A stretch of 48,997 nucleotides of DNA, from the NCBI GenBank assembly GCA_947164865.1, contig CAMUYA010000027.1, positions 1-48,997 of the forward strand, given 5' to 3'. The position numbers and the translations under genes are program-made. Under the pieces are notes generated by a model. It was not told where the DNA came from and made no database searches. It worked only from the letters and a program-made list of their open reading frames with translations. Shown here in pieces: positions 25,847 through 35,343 of this stretch (within the stretch, counting starts at the first letter, position 1; every line of letters begins with the position of its first letter). The stretch is from an uncultured Lachnospiraceae bacterium (GTDB lineage Bacteria; Bacillota; Clostridia; Lachnospirales; Lachnospiraceae).

Positions 25847-27010
25847 ATGGCAGACAAGCGTGACTACTACGAGGTACTCGGCGTAGACAAAAATGCGGAT
25901 GAAGCCGCGTTGAAAAAAGCATATCGTGAGCTCGCAAAGAAGTACCATCCCGATGCAAATCCGGGAGACAAAGAAGCCGAAGCGAAGTTCAAAGAGGCAT
26001 CGGAAGCATATGCCGTTCTATCCGATCCCGAGAAGAGAAGACAGTATGACCAGTACGGACATGCTGCATTCGAAGGAGGAGCAGGCGGATTCGACTTCAG
26101 CAATATGGACTTCTCCGATATATTCGGAAGCTTTGGATTCGGAGATATATTCAGCGGTATCTTCGGCGGCGGCAGAAGCCGCAGTGCCGGCAACGGCCCC
26201 ATGAAGGGAGCAAATATCCGCACAAGAGTCGATCTCGATTTCCTTGAAGCTGTCTTTGGATGCGAGAAATCGATCGAGCTTACAGTCAAGGAAACATGTA
26301 CTTCCTGTAACGGAAGCGGAGCAAAGAAGGGAACATCACCCGAGACCTGCCCCACATGTAAAGGTCAGGGACAGGTGGTTCGCACCAGACAGTCCATGCT
26401 CGGCATGATGAGAAGCGTGGAGCCTTGTCCGGACTGTCAGGGAACAGGTAAGATAATCCGTGAGAAATGCCCTGATTGCAGAGGAAGCGGATTCATTCCC
26501 ATGAGAAAGAAATACTCTGTCAACATACCCGCAGGTATCGATAACGGTCAGGCTGTCAACATGCCCGGCCTGGGAGATCCGGGAAAGAACGGAGGCCCCA
26601 GAGGAGATGCGAGAGTTGAGGTGCGCGTAAAGCCCCATCCCATATTCCAGAGAGACGGCTTCGACATCTACTCCAATGTTCCCATCTCCATCGCAGTGGC
26701 TACACTTGGCGGAGATATCTTCATAGATACCGTGGACGGAAAGGTTGTTTACACCGTTAAGCCCGGTACACAGACTGACACACGTGTCAGACTCAAAGGT
26801 AAAGGAGTTCCATCGTGGAGACAGAAGGGCGTGCGTGGCGATCACTACGTTAACCTTTATATCAAGACTCCCGAAAGGCTGTCCCGCGAGGCAAGAGAGT
26901 TGCTCATCACGTTCGACAGCCTTACGGGTGACAGCCTCAATGAGGTGGCAAAGGCCACATCCGGTAATAACGGAGACGATCCGAAGAAAAAGAAACGCTT
27001 TGGAAAATAA
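25847..27010 (+). CDS. dnaJ: Chaperone DnaJ (Hsp40)
   Basis: Co-chaperone that delivers substrates to DnaK and stimulates its ATPase. The 387 residues are complete and class A: J-domain with HPD ([10 protein letters not shown]) at the N-terminus, Gly/Phe-rich region ([20 protein letters not shown]), four CxxCxGxG zinc motifs ([32 protein letters not shown]), then the C-terminal substrate domain. It closes the CIRCE operon. Confidence 0.97.
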   Translation: MADKRDYYEVLGVDKNADEAALKKAYRELAKKYHPDANPGDKEAEAKFKEASEAYAVLSDPEKRRQYDQYGHAAFEGGAGGFDFSNMDFSDIFGSFGFGDIFSGIFGGGRSRSAGNGPMKGANIRTRVDLDFLEAVFGCEKSIELTVKETCTSCNGSGAKKGTSPETCPTCKGQGQVVRTRQSMLGMMRSVEPCPDCQGTGKIIREKCPDCRGSGFIPMRKKYSVNIPAGIDNGQAVNMPGLGDPGKNGGPRGDARVEVRVKPHPIFQRDGFDIYSNVPISIAVATLGGDIFIDTVDGKVVYTVKPGTQTDTRVRLKGKGVPSWRQKGVRGDHYVNLYIKTPERLSREARELLITFDSLTGDSLNEVAKATSGNNGDDPKKKKRFGK

Positions 27011-27027
27011 AGACTGCGAGGACGATA

Positions 27028-27915
27028 ATGTCACAGGAAAGCAAAGAGATACAGGAGCTCTCAACAGAGATCCTCAAAAGCTACGAAAAGAAAAGCATAA
27101 TCAATCCGGAGAAACTGTTCGAGCAGCCTGACAGAACCGCTGTCAACGATATTCTGGACAAACTGGTAAAGATCATTTTCCCTGCATTTTTCAGAGAGAA
27201 AGAATACCGTTTCTACAATATCAACACCAGGCTGAACGTACTTATCGAGGATGTTTATTACAACCTTAATAAGCAGATTCCGATCGCCCTTCGTCAGAAT
27301 CCGGACAATGATAAAAAATCGGACGAGGAGATATGTGCCGAGAGCAAAAAGATCACATCCGAATTTCTGAGCCGTATTCCCAAGGTAAGGGATCTGGTGG
27401 AAACGGATGTGCAGGCTTCATTTGACGGAGATCCTGCGGCGTTCAACACCAACGAGATCATTCTCTGCTATCCCGGGCTCAGAGCTATCGCGATAAGCAG
27501 GCTTGCTCATGAGCTTTTCCTGTTGGGAGTTCCCCTTATTCCCAGGATGTGGACAGAATACGCACATTCGCGGACAGGAATAGACATCCACCCCGGAGCA
27601 TCTATTGGGAAATATTTCTGCATAGATCACGGAACGGGAATCGTCATAGGCGAGACCACCATTATCGGTGATTACGTAAAGGTATATCAGGGCGTTACAA
27701 TAGGTGCACTCTCAACAAGAGGCGGACAGAGCCTCAAGGGCACCAAGAGACATCCCACCATCGAGGACCGCGTCACAATATATGCCGGAGCTTCAATACT
27801 CGGTGGAGAGACAGTTATCGGACACGATACGGTGATAGGATCCAACGCATTTATCACCGCGTCTGTCGGACCCAACGAAAAAGTGAGCATGTGCTGCGAC
27901 ACTCCTAAAGTATAA
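27028..27915 (+). CDS. cysE: Serine O-acetyltransferase
   Basis: Acetylates L-serine for cysteine synthesis. The 295-residue protein has an alpha-helical N-terminal region and a C-terminal left-handed beta helix of hexapeptide repeats (IHPGASIGKYFCIDHGTGIVIGETTII and later turns), including His in DHGTG and in HPGA that form the active site. It matches the EpsC/SatA type with a long N-terminus. GAGGA lies 5 bases before the ATG. It starts 17 bases after dnaJ and may be read through from the heat-shock operon. Confidence 0.93.
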   Translation: MSQESKEIQELSTEILKSYEKKSIINPEKLFEQPDRTAVNDILDKLVKIIFPAFFREKEYRFYNINTRLNVLIEDVYYNLNKQIPIALRQNPDNDKKSDEEICAESKKITSEFLSRIPKVRDLVETDVQASFDGDPAAFNTNEIILCYPGLRAIAISRLAHELFLLGVPLIPRMWTEYAHSRTGIDIHPGASIGKYFCIDHGTGIVIGETTIIGDYVKVYQGVTIGALSTRGGQSLKGTKRHPTIEDRVTIYAGASILGGETVIGHDTVIGSNAFITASVGPNEKVSMCCDTPKV

Positions 27916-27968
27916 TGGCTCCTGAATAATAAGAATTCCTAAAGAAAAAGATTTAAGAGGGACGCTCT

Positions 27969-28856
27969 ATGATCACAAAAAGAGCATATGCAAAAATCAA
28001 TCTGTCCCTTGACGTAACAGGAAAGCTCGAAAACGGTTATCATCAGGTCTGCATGGTGATGCAGACGGTGGATCTGTTTGACGAGCTTTCTTTTGATATG
28101 ACGGACGTAGGCGACCGCATACCGGACAGAATACAGATCATAATAGACAGTGAAAAAGAGATCACTGCGGACAAAAAGGACAATCTTATCTACAAAGCTG
28201 CCCTGCAGTTATTGCCCTGCTTCCCGGAGGATAAAGGCGTAAAGATCGTTCTCAATAAGAACATCCCCATGGCAGCAGGCATGGCAGGCGGAAGTACAGA
28301 TGCCGCGGCAACCCTTCGCGGAATAAATGAACTGTTTGATCTTAAGCTTTCCGACGAGAAGCTTTGCGACATAGGTGTCAGAATAGGCGCGGATGTACCC
28401 TACTGCATAATGGGTGGAACCATGCTCGCGGAAGGAATTGGCGAAAAGCTTACCTCGCTTCCGCATCTTAAAGGGTATAATCTTGTGATAGCAAAGCCGG
28501 AAGCCGGCGTTTCCACAAAGTATGTATATGAGCATCTTGATGCGCTTCCAAACCCGCCTCATCCGGATACAGCTTCAATGATAGAACTTATCAAAAAGGG
28601 CGATCCCGATCCGGCCGAGCTTTCCGGGTATCTGGGAAATATCCTCGAGGAGGTGACTATCCCCGCCTGCCCCGAGGTACAAAAGATCAAGGAATCGCTT
28701 ATGGGTTATGGCGCTCTCGGTGCTCTTATGAGCGGTAGCGGGCCCACGGTATTTGCGATATTTGAGACTAAAGAAAAGGCAGAAACGGCTGCAGAGCTTT
28801 TGAAAAATGAGCCCGGATGCCCCGCAAAAAGCATTTTTGTAACTGAGATGATCTGA
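27969..28856 (+). CDS. ispE: 4-diphosphocytidyl-2-C-methyl-D-erythritol kinase
   Basis: The GHMP kinase of the non-mevalonate isoprenoid pathway. The 295 residues show the N-terminal AYAKINLSLDVTGKLENGYH, the ATP-binding motif PMAAGMAGGSTDAA and the C-terminal MSGSGPTVFAIF. The start is ATG 27969 with AGAGGGA 8 bases upstream. It stands 53 bases after cysE. No other isoprenoid gene is nearby. Confidence 0.95.
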   Translation: MITKRAYAKINLSLDVTGKLENGYHQVCMVMQTVDLFDELSFDMTDVGDRIPDRIQIIIDSEKEITADKKDNLIYKAALQLLPCFPEDKGVKIVLNKNIPMAAGMAGGSTDAAATLRGINELFDLKLSDEKLCDIGVRIGADVPYCIMGGTMLAEGIGEKLTSLPHLKGYNLVIAKPEAGVSTKYVYEHLDALPNPPHPDTASMIELIKKGDPDPAELSGYLGNILEEVTIPACPEVQKIKESLMGYGALGALMSGSGPTVFAIFETKEKAETAAELLKNEPGCPAKSIFVTEMI

Positions 28857-28879
28857 CTTTCGGACCTGCGTCGTAACCC

Positions 28880-28921
28880 ATGCCGGATGTAATTTGCAGT
28901 ATTGCTTATTCTCCGGCATTT
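28880..28921 (+). terminator. Possible terminator after ispE
   Basis: ATGCCGGA (28880-28887) and TCCGGCAT (28912-28919) can form an 8-bp stem around a 24-base loop that itself could pair (GCA-GTAT-TGC). The T-run is short, so termination is uncertain. Confidence 0.4.
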
Positions 28922-28992
28922 ATGATAAAATAAACTATGTATGGCCCATTAAATGATCTACGGACCGGAATAAGTTTTAGAGGTAATAAAAT

Positions 28993-29496
28993 ATGACTAC
29001 TTACGGACTCTTACTTTTTACGATGACACCTCCGCTCATAATAGCTATTGCCGTTACGGTAGTGCTTATTGCGCTGATCGTCGTAATGTATTTCCTCGGA
29101 AAGAAAGCACAGAAAAAGCAGGAAGAACAGCAGCAGATGATGCAGGCAAACAAGCAATATGTCACCATGCTTGTAATTGACAAAAAGAAGCTCGCTGTGA
29201 CTAAATCGGGACTGCCGCAGAACGTTATCGATCAGACGCCCAAATATCTGCGCTGGCAGAAACTCCCCGTTGTAAAAGCCAAGGTCGGCCCTCAGATCGT
29301 TACCATGATCGCGGACGATAAGATATTTGCCGACATACCTATCAAGAAAGAGATCAAGGCCGGTATAAGCGGTCTGTATATCGTTGACTTTAAGGGCGCT
29401 CACGGAAAGCTCGCAGCACCCGAAAAGAAAAAGAAAAAAGGCCCTGCAGCCTGGGTTGAAAAGCTTCAGGAAAAAGCAGGAGCAAAGCCTTTGTGA
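28993..29496 (+). CDS. Small membrane-anchored protein of unknown function
   Basis: A 167-residue protein with one N-terminal membrane helix (about residues 10-35), a charged Gln/Lys-rich stretch (KKAQKKQEEQQQMMQ), a compact middle region and a Lys-rich tail (EKKKKKGPAAW). Superficially it recalls YajC, but the length and middle do not match. No catalytic motif was seen. AGAGGT precedes the ATG. It is probably cytoplasmic with a membrane anchor. The following gene is cardiolipin synthase, separated by a perfect inverted repeat. Confidence 0.75.
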   Translation: MTTYGLLLFTMTPPLIIAIAVTVVLIALIVVMYFLGKKAQKKQEEQQQMMQANKQYVTMLVIDKKKLAVTKSGLPQNVIDQTPKYLRWQKLPVVKAKVGPQIVTMIADDKIFADIPIKKEIKAGISGLYIVDFKGAHGKLAAPEKKKKKGPAAWVEKLQEKAGAKPL

Positions 29497-29520
29497 TCAT
29501 AAAACAATAAAGGTATCATC

Positions 29521-29552
29521 ATACGCGCAACAGTATTATGCTTTGCGCGTAT
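29521..29552 (+). repeat. Perfect 10-bp inverted repeat before cls
   Basis: ATACGCGCAA (29521-29530) and TTGCGCGTAT (29543-29552) are exact reverse complements around a 12-base loop containing TATTAT. No T-run follows. It could be an operator or an RNA hairpin near the start of the cardiolipin synthase transcript. Confidence 0.75.
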
Positions 29553-29579
29553 ACGTGTTTATAAAAGAGGGATAGATTT

Positions 29580-31058
29580 ATGAACTGGCCGCAAGTCTGG
29601 GATGTGACCAAGATCACATGGCACATCGTGCTCCAGACATTGATAGTATTTGATATCATATTTGCGCTGATCGTAGTATTTTTTGAGAGAAAGAACCCCA
29701 AGAGTGTGTGGGCCTGGCTGCTTCTGATGCTGGCAGTGCCCTATCTCGGATTTGTGCTGTATCTCCTTGCGGGGACCACGCTCAACAAAAGGCGAATGTT
29801 CCGCGATAAGGGCTTTGAGGAAATGCTCTTAAACCGTATCCACGAGCAGAAGCTCGAGCTCGAGAAGGCGGAGGAGGGCTCGCTTCCTTCCGAGCTGGTA
29901 GACCTCAAATCGCTCGTTTACTACAACATGCACAACAGTTTTTCCGTGCTTATGAAGGACAACGACATCGAAGTCTTCACAAGCGGACAGGAAAAGTTTG
30001 CCGCACTCAAAGAGGACCTCAGGTCGGCAAAAAAATTCATAGATTTTCAGTACTACATCATCCGAAACGATGAGCTCTTCGATGAGATAGCCGAGATACT
30101 CAGACAGAAAGTGGAAGAGGGCGTAGAGGTAAGAGTACTTTACGACGGCCTCGGATGCCGCAAGACACCCAACCGCTACTGGAAAAAGATCCGCAAGATG
30201 GGAATAAAAGTCGGCGGATTCTGGCCCGCGCTTTTCGGAAAGATACAGTTCCGCATCAACTACCGCGACCACAGAAAGATAGTTGTTATAGACAACAGGA
30301 TCGCCTACGTGGGCGGGTTCAACATCGGCCGCGAATACATCGACATGGAGGAAAAGTTCGGACACTGGCGCGATACTCACCTCCGCATCCACGGTCCTGC
30401 GGCATACATGCTTCACGGCTGTTTTGCTCTCGACTGGGCATATGTGACCAAAGAAAAGCTCTTCGACCGGGAAGAGATGCAGCAGATCCCCACGCATGAC
30501 AGCAGGGATAACTGCTACATCCAGATAGTAAGCTCAGGACCCAACAGCGAAGAGCAGCAGATAAGAGATAATTACCTTTTCATGATAAGCCATGCGAAGG
30601 AAACTATCTACATCCAGTCGCCCTACTTCATTCCGGATGACAGCATACTCACCGCATTAAAGCTGGCGGCACAGTCGGGCATCGATGTGAGGATCATGAT
30701 CCCCTGCAAGCCCGACCACCCCTTCGTATACTGGGCCACCCACTGTTTTGCGGGAGAGCTGGTGATGGCGGGAGCCACCTGCTACAAATACCAGGGCGGC
30801 TTCCTGCACGCAAAAGGGCTTATCGTTGACGGTAAGGCATACACCTACGGTACCGCCAACATGGATATCCGCTCCTTTGCACTCGACTTCGAAGTCAATG
30901 CCGTTGTCTATGACAGAGCAAAAGCGGAAGAGATGACGAACATCTTTATGAACGATGTAAAAGACTGCTCCGTCATGACAAAAGAAGACTACAAAAAACG
31001 TAAAGTATGGATACGCATTAAAGAGCAGATATCGAGGCTTCTCGCCCCGGTTCTGTGA
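29580..31058 (+). CDS. cls: Cardiolipin synthase (phospholipase D family)
   Basis: Condenses two phosphatidylglycerol molecules to cardiolipin at the membrane. The 492 residues have two N-terminal membrane helices (about 17-37 and 45-64) and two complete HKD motifs: H231-x-K233-x4-D238 (HRKIVVID) and H410-x-K412-x4-D417 (HAKGLIVD). The layout matches the ClsA/Cls2 form. AGAGGG lies 9 bases before the ATG. The next gene starts 19 bases after the stop. Confidence 0.95.
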   Translation: MNWPQVWDVTKITWHIVLQTLIVFDIIFALIVVFFERKNPKSVWAWLLLMLAVPYLGFVLYLLAGTTLNKRRMFRDKGFEEMLLNRIHEQKLELEKAEEGSLPSELVDLKSLVYYNMHNSFSVLMKDNDIEVFTSGQEKFAALKEDLRSAKKFIDFQYYIIRNDELFDEIAEILRQKVEEGVEVRVLYDGLGCRKTPNRYWKKIRKMGIKVGGFWPALFGKIQFRINYRDHRKIVVIDNRIAYVGGFNIGREYIDMEEKFGHWRDTHLRIHGPAAYMLHGCFALDWAYVTKEKLFDREEMQQIPTHDSRDNCYIQIVSSGPNSEEQQIRDNYLFMISHAKETIYIQSPYFIPDDSILTALKLAAQSGIDVRIMIPCKPDHPFVYWATHCFAGELVMAGATCYKYQGGFLHAKGLIVDGKAYTYGTANMDIRSFALDFEVNAVVYDRAKAEEMTNIFMNDVKDCSVMTKEDYKKRKVWIRIKEQISRLLAPVL

Positions 31059-31077
31059 TGAGAGGATATTTAGGATT

Positions 31078-32256
31078 ATGAAAAAAATGATGAAAAAAAC
31101 ACTTGCCCAGGTGCTTGTCGTGGCATTGGCAGCTTCCGCTTTTGCGGGATGTTCAAAAAAAGAAGAAACACCTGACGAAACGCAGGTAACCGAATCTACT
31201 ACACCGGCAACAGAAACTACCGAGACGGCAGAGACCGCTTCTTCCGACGAAGGTGCCACATCCGTGCTCGACATCAAGATCGAAGACTACGTCCGGATCG
31301 ATGATTACAGAGAAATTGAAGTGAACATTCCTCCCGTGGATGATTCCATGGATGCTTACGCAGAGAAGCTTGCAGGCGAGCAGTATTCACAGCTTGCTGC
31401 AAGTGTTACCGCTGATCAGTTCATCATGGACAGACCGGTTGAAAACGGAGATATGATCAACCTTGACTATTCCGGAAAAAAAGACGGAGTGGCATTTGAT
31501 GGAGGAACGGCACAGAATCAGGCGCTTTGGATAGGATCCGGAACATTTATCCCCGGTTTCGAAGAGGGGCTGATCGGAGTCCATCCCGGGGAGACAGTTG
31601 ATCTTACACTAACGTTTCCCGAGAGTTATTCAAACGCCGACCTCGCCGGACAGGAAACAGTCTTTACCTGCACAGTGAACGGCATAATCCCCGAGGAAGC
31701 GATAATTGCCGCATGGAATGCCAGCGCATACGAGGGAGCACAGGTTAAGGACTACGAAGGTTTCGTACAATTTGTAAAAGATTATGTAAATGCAAGGGTT
31801 CAGGAGCAGAATGATGCCGAAGTCAGCAACTCCATCATCGACGAAATGATAAACAGGACTGAATACAAGAAGGAGTTCCCTCAGTCTCTCATCGATAAAT
31901 ACAAAGGCGAAGCAGAAACAAACCTTACTTCCGAGGCTGTAAGCTACGGATATGACAATGATTCATATGCCATGGCTGCATACGGGATGTCCGCAGAGGA
32001 TTACATCACTACCAACAGCTATGATCAGCTTAAGATGGATGCTTCCCTCGCCTATATCGCGCAGAAGGAAGGCATCACCGTCAGTCTTGAGGATGTCAGG
32101 GAAAGGCTTTCGGCAATGCTTGTGGAATATGGCTATAACGATTATGATGCCGCGGTGCAGGAACTCGGTCTCGACGAGCAACTATACAGGGTTTACTTCC
32201 TCGAAGAAGACGTGATAGCATTCCTTAAGACCGTGGTTAAGAAAGTTCAACAGTAA
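31078..32256 (+). CDS. Lipoprotein with FKBP/trigger-factor-like peptidyl-prolyl isomerase domain
   Basis: The 392-residue protein has a signal peptide and lipobox (AFAGC, Cys24). A Thr/Glu-rich linker follows. A central FKBP-type domain includes VENGDMINLDYSGKKDGVAFDGG, GSGTFIPGFEEGLIGVHPGETVDLTLTFPESY and FTCTVNGI, as in the trigger factor PPIase. The C-terminal part is helical and like the trigger factor arm (KEFPQSLIDKYKGEAETNL). It would act as a foldase for exported proteins, outside the cell, by analogy with PrsA. Two possible starts at 31078 and 31087 exist; AGGA favours the first. Confidence 0.85.
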   Translation: MKKMMKKTLAQVLVVALAASAFAGCSKKEETPDETQVTESTTPATETTETAETASSDEGATSVLDIKIEDYVRIDDYREIEVNIPPVDDSMDAYAEKLAGEQYSQLAASVTADQFIMDRPVENGDMINLDYSGKKDGVAFDGGTAQNQALWIGSGTFIPGFEEGLIGVHPGETVDLTLTFPESYSNADLAGQETVFTCTVNGIIPEEAIIAAWNASAYEGAQVKDYEGFVQFVKDYVNARVQEQNDAEVSNSIIDEMINRTEYKKEFPQSLIDKYKGEAETNLTSEAVSYGYDNDSYAMAAYGMSAEDYITTNSYDQLKMDASLAYIAQKEGITVSLEDVRERLSAMLVEYGYNDYDAAVQELGLDEQLYRVYFLEEDVIAFLKTVVKKVQQ

Positions 32257-32308
32257 AACATATACTGTCTAAATCATACATAATGAAAGATTCACAGGAG
32301 GATTCTAA

Positions 32309-34333
32309 ATGGGTTTTGAAAAAGAAAACGGAGCATTGGTCTTTTACCATAACGGCGAAAAGCTGATGATCGAGCCCTGGGGTAAGGACTCTCTCAGAGT
32401 GCGCTCCACCAAGCTCGGAAAGTTTACCGAAAACAGATGGGCACTTACCGAAGAGCCGGCAAAGTGCGAAGCAAAGATAGAATTCTTTGAGCGCGATCAC
32501 TGGGTAGGTGACGGCACCATCGACAAAAGAGATTACGCTTCCATCACAAACGGAAGGATCAAAGCCGAGATCAATTTCGTGGGTATAATCTCCTTCTACA
32601 GAGATGATAAGCTGATCCTCAGAGAGTACTACCGCATGTATGACGGCACCATCTCACAGGGAAGTCGCTGCCTTAAAGTGGTAAACCGTGAGTGGAAGGG
32701 AATCATCGGCGGAAGCGACTACTCACTGAACGTTAAGTTCGATGCAAACAAAGGCGAGAAGATCTTCGGAATGGGACAGTATCAGCAGCAGGATCTGGAC
32801 CTTAAGGGCTGCGTGCTTGAGCTGGCACAGAGAAATTCACAGATATCCGTTCCCTTCATGACCTCATCCCTCGGATACGGACTCCTCTGGAATAACCCCG
32901 CTGTGGGCCGTGTCACCTTCGGAAAGAACTACACCGAATGGATCGCACGCTCCACCAAGGAGATGGACTACTGGATCACCGCAGGCGACGGACCCAAGCA
33001 GATCCTTGAGAATTATACCGCAGTTACCGGTCATGCACCCGTGTTCCCCGAGAATCTTATGGGACTCTGGCAGTGCAAGCTGCGCTACCGCACTCAGGAC
33101 GAAGTGCTCGAAGTGGCAAGAGCATATCAGAAGGAAGGCATCAAGATCGATCAGATCGTTATCGATTTCTTCCACTGGACAGTGCAGGGCGATTGGAAAT
33201 TTGATACCAAATACTGGCCCGATCCCAAGGCTATGGTGGACGAACTCCACTCAATGGGCATCAAGGTCATTGTTTCCGTCTGGCCTTCCGTTGACAGAAA
33301 GAGTGAGAACTTCTATCCCATGATGGAAAAGGGACTCCTTATCCGCACAGAGCGCGGAGCGGAGCAGACCTACGACTATCAGGGCGACTGTGTCGAGATC
33401 GATCCCTTCAATCCCGAGTGCCGTGAGTACGTATGGAATGTATGCAAAAAGAACTATTATGATTTCGGTATCGATGCTTTCTGGCTTGACAACTCCGAAC
33501 CCGATTACGGCGTATATGATTTTGAAAACTACCGCTACAGCGCAGGCCCCGCACTTCAGGTCAGCAACATGTACCCTCAGATGTACAGCCGCGTTTTCTA
33601 TGATAAGATGAAAGATCTGGGTGACGGCACAGTTGTAAACCTTCTCCGCTGCGCATGGGCGGGAAGCCAGAAGTATGGCAATGTGGTGTGGTCGGGCGAT
33701 GTGCCCTCCACCTTCCAGGCATTTTATGAGCAGGTTCAGTGCGGCCTTAACATGGGTCTTGCCGGAATCCCCTGGTGGACCACCGATATCGGAGGCTTCA
33801 TGACGGATGATGTAAACGATCCCGATTTCAGGCAGCTTCTTATAAGATGGTATCAGTTCGCGGTTTACTCTGCAGTGCTCCGTATGCATGGGGACAGAGG
33901 CCCCTACAATATCCCGCCTCTCGATAACAGAGACTGGGGCGGCGGATACCTTCATACCGGTCAGCCCAACGAGCTATGGAGCTACGGCGAAGACAACTAC
34001 AAGATAATGAAGAAGTATTACGACATACGTGTCGGAATGCATGACTACATCAAGAGTCTTTATGATGAAGCGAGCAAAAACGGCGCTCCTCTTATAAGGA
34101 CCATGTTCTTCGAGTTCCCCGACGATCCCAAATGCTGGGAGCTTCAGGATCAGTACATGTTCGGAAGCGATTATATAGTTGCGCCCATATTTGAGCTGAA
34201 CAAGTTTGAAAGAGAAGTATATCTCCCCGAGGGCGACTGGGAGCTTACTTCTAACGGCGAGCTCTATAAGGGTGGACAGACTGTGATCGTTGATGCCCCG
34301 ATAGACTACATGCCCGTATTCAAAAAGAGATAA
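32309..34333 (+). CDS. Family 31 glycoside hydrolase (alpha-xylosidase/alpha-glucosidase type)
   Basis: The 674-residue protein matches GH31. The catalytic nucleophile is Asp394 in DAFWLDNSEPDYG and the acid/base is Asp464 in VVWSGDVPSTF. An N-terminal beta-sandwich precedes the barrel (motif GMGQYQQQDLDLKG), and a beta domain follows it. There is no signal peptide, so it acts inside the cell on imported oligosaccharides. Members cut alpha-xylosides, alpha-glucosides or sulfoquinovosides; which applies is not clear from sequence. A strong SD (AGGAGG) precedes the ATG. It is a single-gene unit closed by a hairpin. Confidence 0.93.
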   Translation: MGFEKENGALVFYHNGEKLMIEPWGKDSLRVRSTKLGKFTENRWALTEEPAKCEAKIEFFERDHWVGDGTIDKRDYASITNGRIKAEINFVGIISFYRDDKLILREYYRMYDGTISQGSRCLKVVNREWKGIIGGSDYSLNVKFDANKGEKIFGMGQYQQQDLDLKGCVLELAQRNSQISVPFMTSSLGYGLLWNNPAVGRVTFGKNYTEWIARSTKEMDYWITAGDGPKQILENYTAVTGHAPVFPENLMGLWQCKLRYRTQDEVLEVARAYQKEGIKIDQIVIDFFHWTVQGDWKFDTKYWPDPKAMVDELHSMGIKVIVSVWPSVDRKSENFYPMMEKGLLIRTERGAEQTYDYQGDCVEIDPFNPECREYVWNVCKKNYYDFGIDAFWLDNSEPDYGVYDFENYRYSAGPALQVSNMYPQMYSRVFYDKMKDLGDGTVVNLLRCAWAGSQKYGNVVWSGDVPSTFQAFYEQVQCGLNMGLAGIPWWTTDIGGFMTDDVNDPDFRQLLIRWYQFAVYSAVLRMHGDRGPYNIPPLDNRDWGGGYLHTGQPNELWSYGEDNYKIMKKYYDIRVGMHDYIKSLYDEASKNGAPLIRTMFFEFPDDPKCWELQDQYMFGSDYIVAPIFELNKFEREVYLPEGDWELTSNGELYKGGQTVIVDAPIDYMPVFKKR

Positions 34334-34339
34334 ACATAA

Positions 34340-34376
34340 GGCCGGACGCGGTAAAATGCCGTGTTCGGCCGATTTT
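34340..34376 (+). terminator. Terminator after GH31 gene
   Basis: A 12-bp stem with two G-U pairs (GGCCGGACGCGG at 34340-34351 and CCGTGTTCGGCC at 34359-34370), a TAAAATG loop, then GATTTT. The T-run is short but the stem is strong. Confidence 0.75.
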
Positions 34377-34399
34377 GGCAAAAAATTCACACAAAACCC

Positions 34400-34426
34400 T
34401 TAAGAAATATAAAAATCATCCGATAA
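34400..34426 (+). promoter_or_regulatory. Sigma-28 (SigD) promoter of the flagellar operon
   Basis: TTAA (34400-34403), a 15-base spacer and TCCGATAA (34419-34426) match the flagellar sigma factor consensus (TAAA-N15-GCCGATAA). There is no sigma-A box at a fitting distance. It places flgM and the genes after it in the late flagellar class. Confidence 0.8.
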
Positions 34427-34502
34427 ACTTACTGTAAAGAGAAAAATGGCTGTGGTAAGCAGCCGCGAATCAAAGGAAATTTCCACAAGGGAGGAAATCC
34501 TT

Positions 34503-34784
34503 ATGCGTATCGAATCATATACACAGGTACAGCAGCTGTACCAGACGCAGAAAGCCCGTCAGACACAGAAGACCAATCAGGCATATCGTCCTTCTGATCA
34601 GATCTCGATCAGCAGCTTCGGCAAGGATATGCAGGTTGCAAAGGCAGCTCTCGCATCCACGCCCGATATACGTGAAGACGTAACTTCTAAGCTCAAGGAG
34701 CAGATCAATAACGGTACTTACAGCGTCAGCACAGAGAGCTTTGCAGAGAAGCTTTTGGAAAAGTACAAACAGGGACTTGCGTGA
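34503..34784 (+). CDS. flgM: Anti-sigma-28 factor FlgM
   Basis: FlgM binds and inhibits the flagellar sigma factor until the hook is complete. The C-terminal half (RPSDQISISSFGKDMQVAKAAL, DIREDVTSKLKEQINNGTYSV, ESFAEKLLEKY) matches the sigma-binding part of the family. ATG 34503 is chosen because AAGGGAGG lies 8 bases upstream. An in-frame ATG at 34446 would add 19 unrelated residues and has no good SD. The length of 93 residues is usual. A sigma-28 promoter lies upstream, giving the classic negative feedback. Confidence 0.93.
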   Translation: MRIESYTQVQQLYQTQKARQTQKTNQAYRPSDQISISSFGKDMQVAKAALASTPDIREDVTSKLKEQINNGTYSVSTESFAEKLLEKYKQGLA

Positions 34785-34799
34785 TAAACGAGGAGAGCT

Positions 34800-35318
34800 A
34801 TGGCAAGTTTGATGGAAAACTTGATAGAGATTCTTAATAAAGAATCTGACAGCTACGATGGGCTTCTCGAAGTATCCCGGGAAAAGACAAGCGCTATTGT
34901 CAAGGGAGACTTGGAAGCCCTTACTGGACTCACGGATGAGGAACAGGAACGCGCAAGCGTAATCGCCAATCTCGACAAAAAGAGAAACGAGATAATGGCG
35001 GACATGGCAAATGTGCTTAACAAGGATGTTAACACTTTGAAACTGACGGCACTGGTAGAAATGCTTTCCACCAGACCGGAAGAGCAGAAGGCACTTGCAG
35101 AGGCGATCGAAAGGATCAAGAGATCCGCAGGAGCGCTTCAGCAGGTTAACCGTCAGAACGGAGAGCTGCTCAAAAACTCCATCGAGATGGTGGAATTTGA
35201 GCTTAGCCTTTTACAGGCGATGAAAGCCGCTCCGGAGACGGCAAATTACTCGCGAGGTGCATATAACACCGGAGACACAATGGGTGTGGCTCGCGGAGGA
35301 TTTGATGCCAAACAGTAG
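34800..35318 (+). CDS. flgN: Flagellar export chaperone FlgN
   Basis: FlgN chaperones the hook-junction proteins FlgK and FlgL. The 172-residue protein is mainly helical with the typical start ENLIEILNKESDSYDGLLEVSREKTSAIVKGDLEALTGLTDEEQ, and a disordered Gly/Ala-rich tail. Position between flgM and flgK is standard in Firmicutes. GAGGAGAG overlaps the start region. Sequence conservation in the family is low, so the name rests mainly on order and fold pattern. Confidence 0.88.
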   Translation: MASLMENLIEILNKESDSYDGLLEVSREKTSAIVKGDLEALTGLTDEEQERASVIANLDKKRNEIMADMANVLNKDVNTLKLTALVEMLSTRPEEQKALAEAIERIKRSAGALQQVNRQNGELLKNSIEMVEFELSLLQAMKAAPETANYSRGAYNTGDTMGVARGGFDAKQ

Positions 35319-35343
35319 GTAATTCTAATCGGAGGGTTAACAA

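Noticed and set aside
34446..34502. N-terminal extension of FlgM
   Set aside because: A strong SD is located directly upstream of the inner ATG at 34503, and the 19 extra residues do not look like FlgM.
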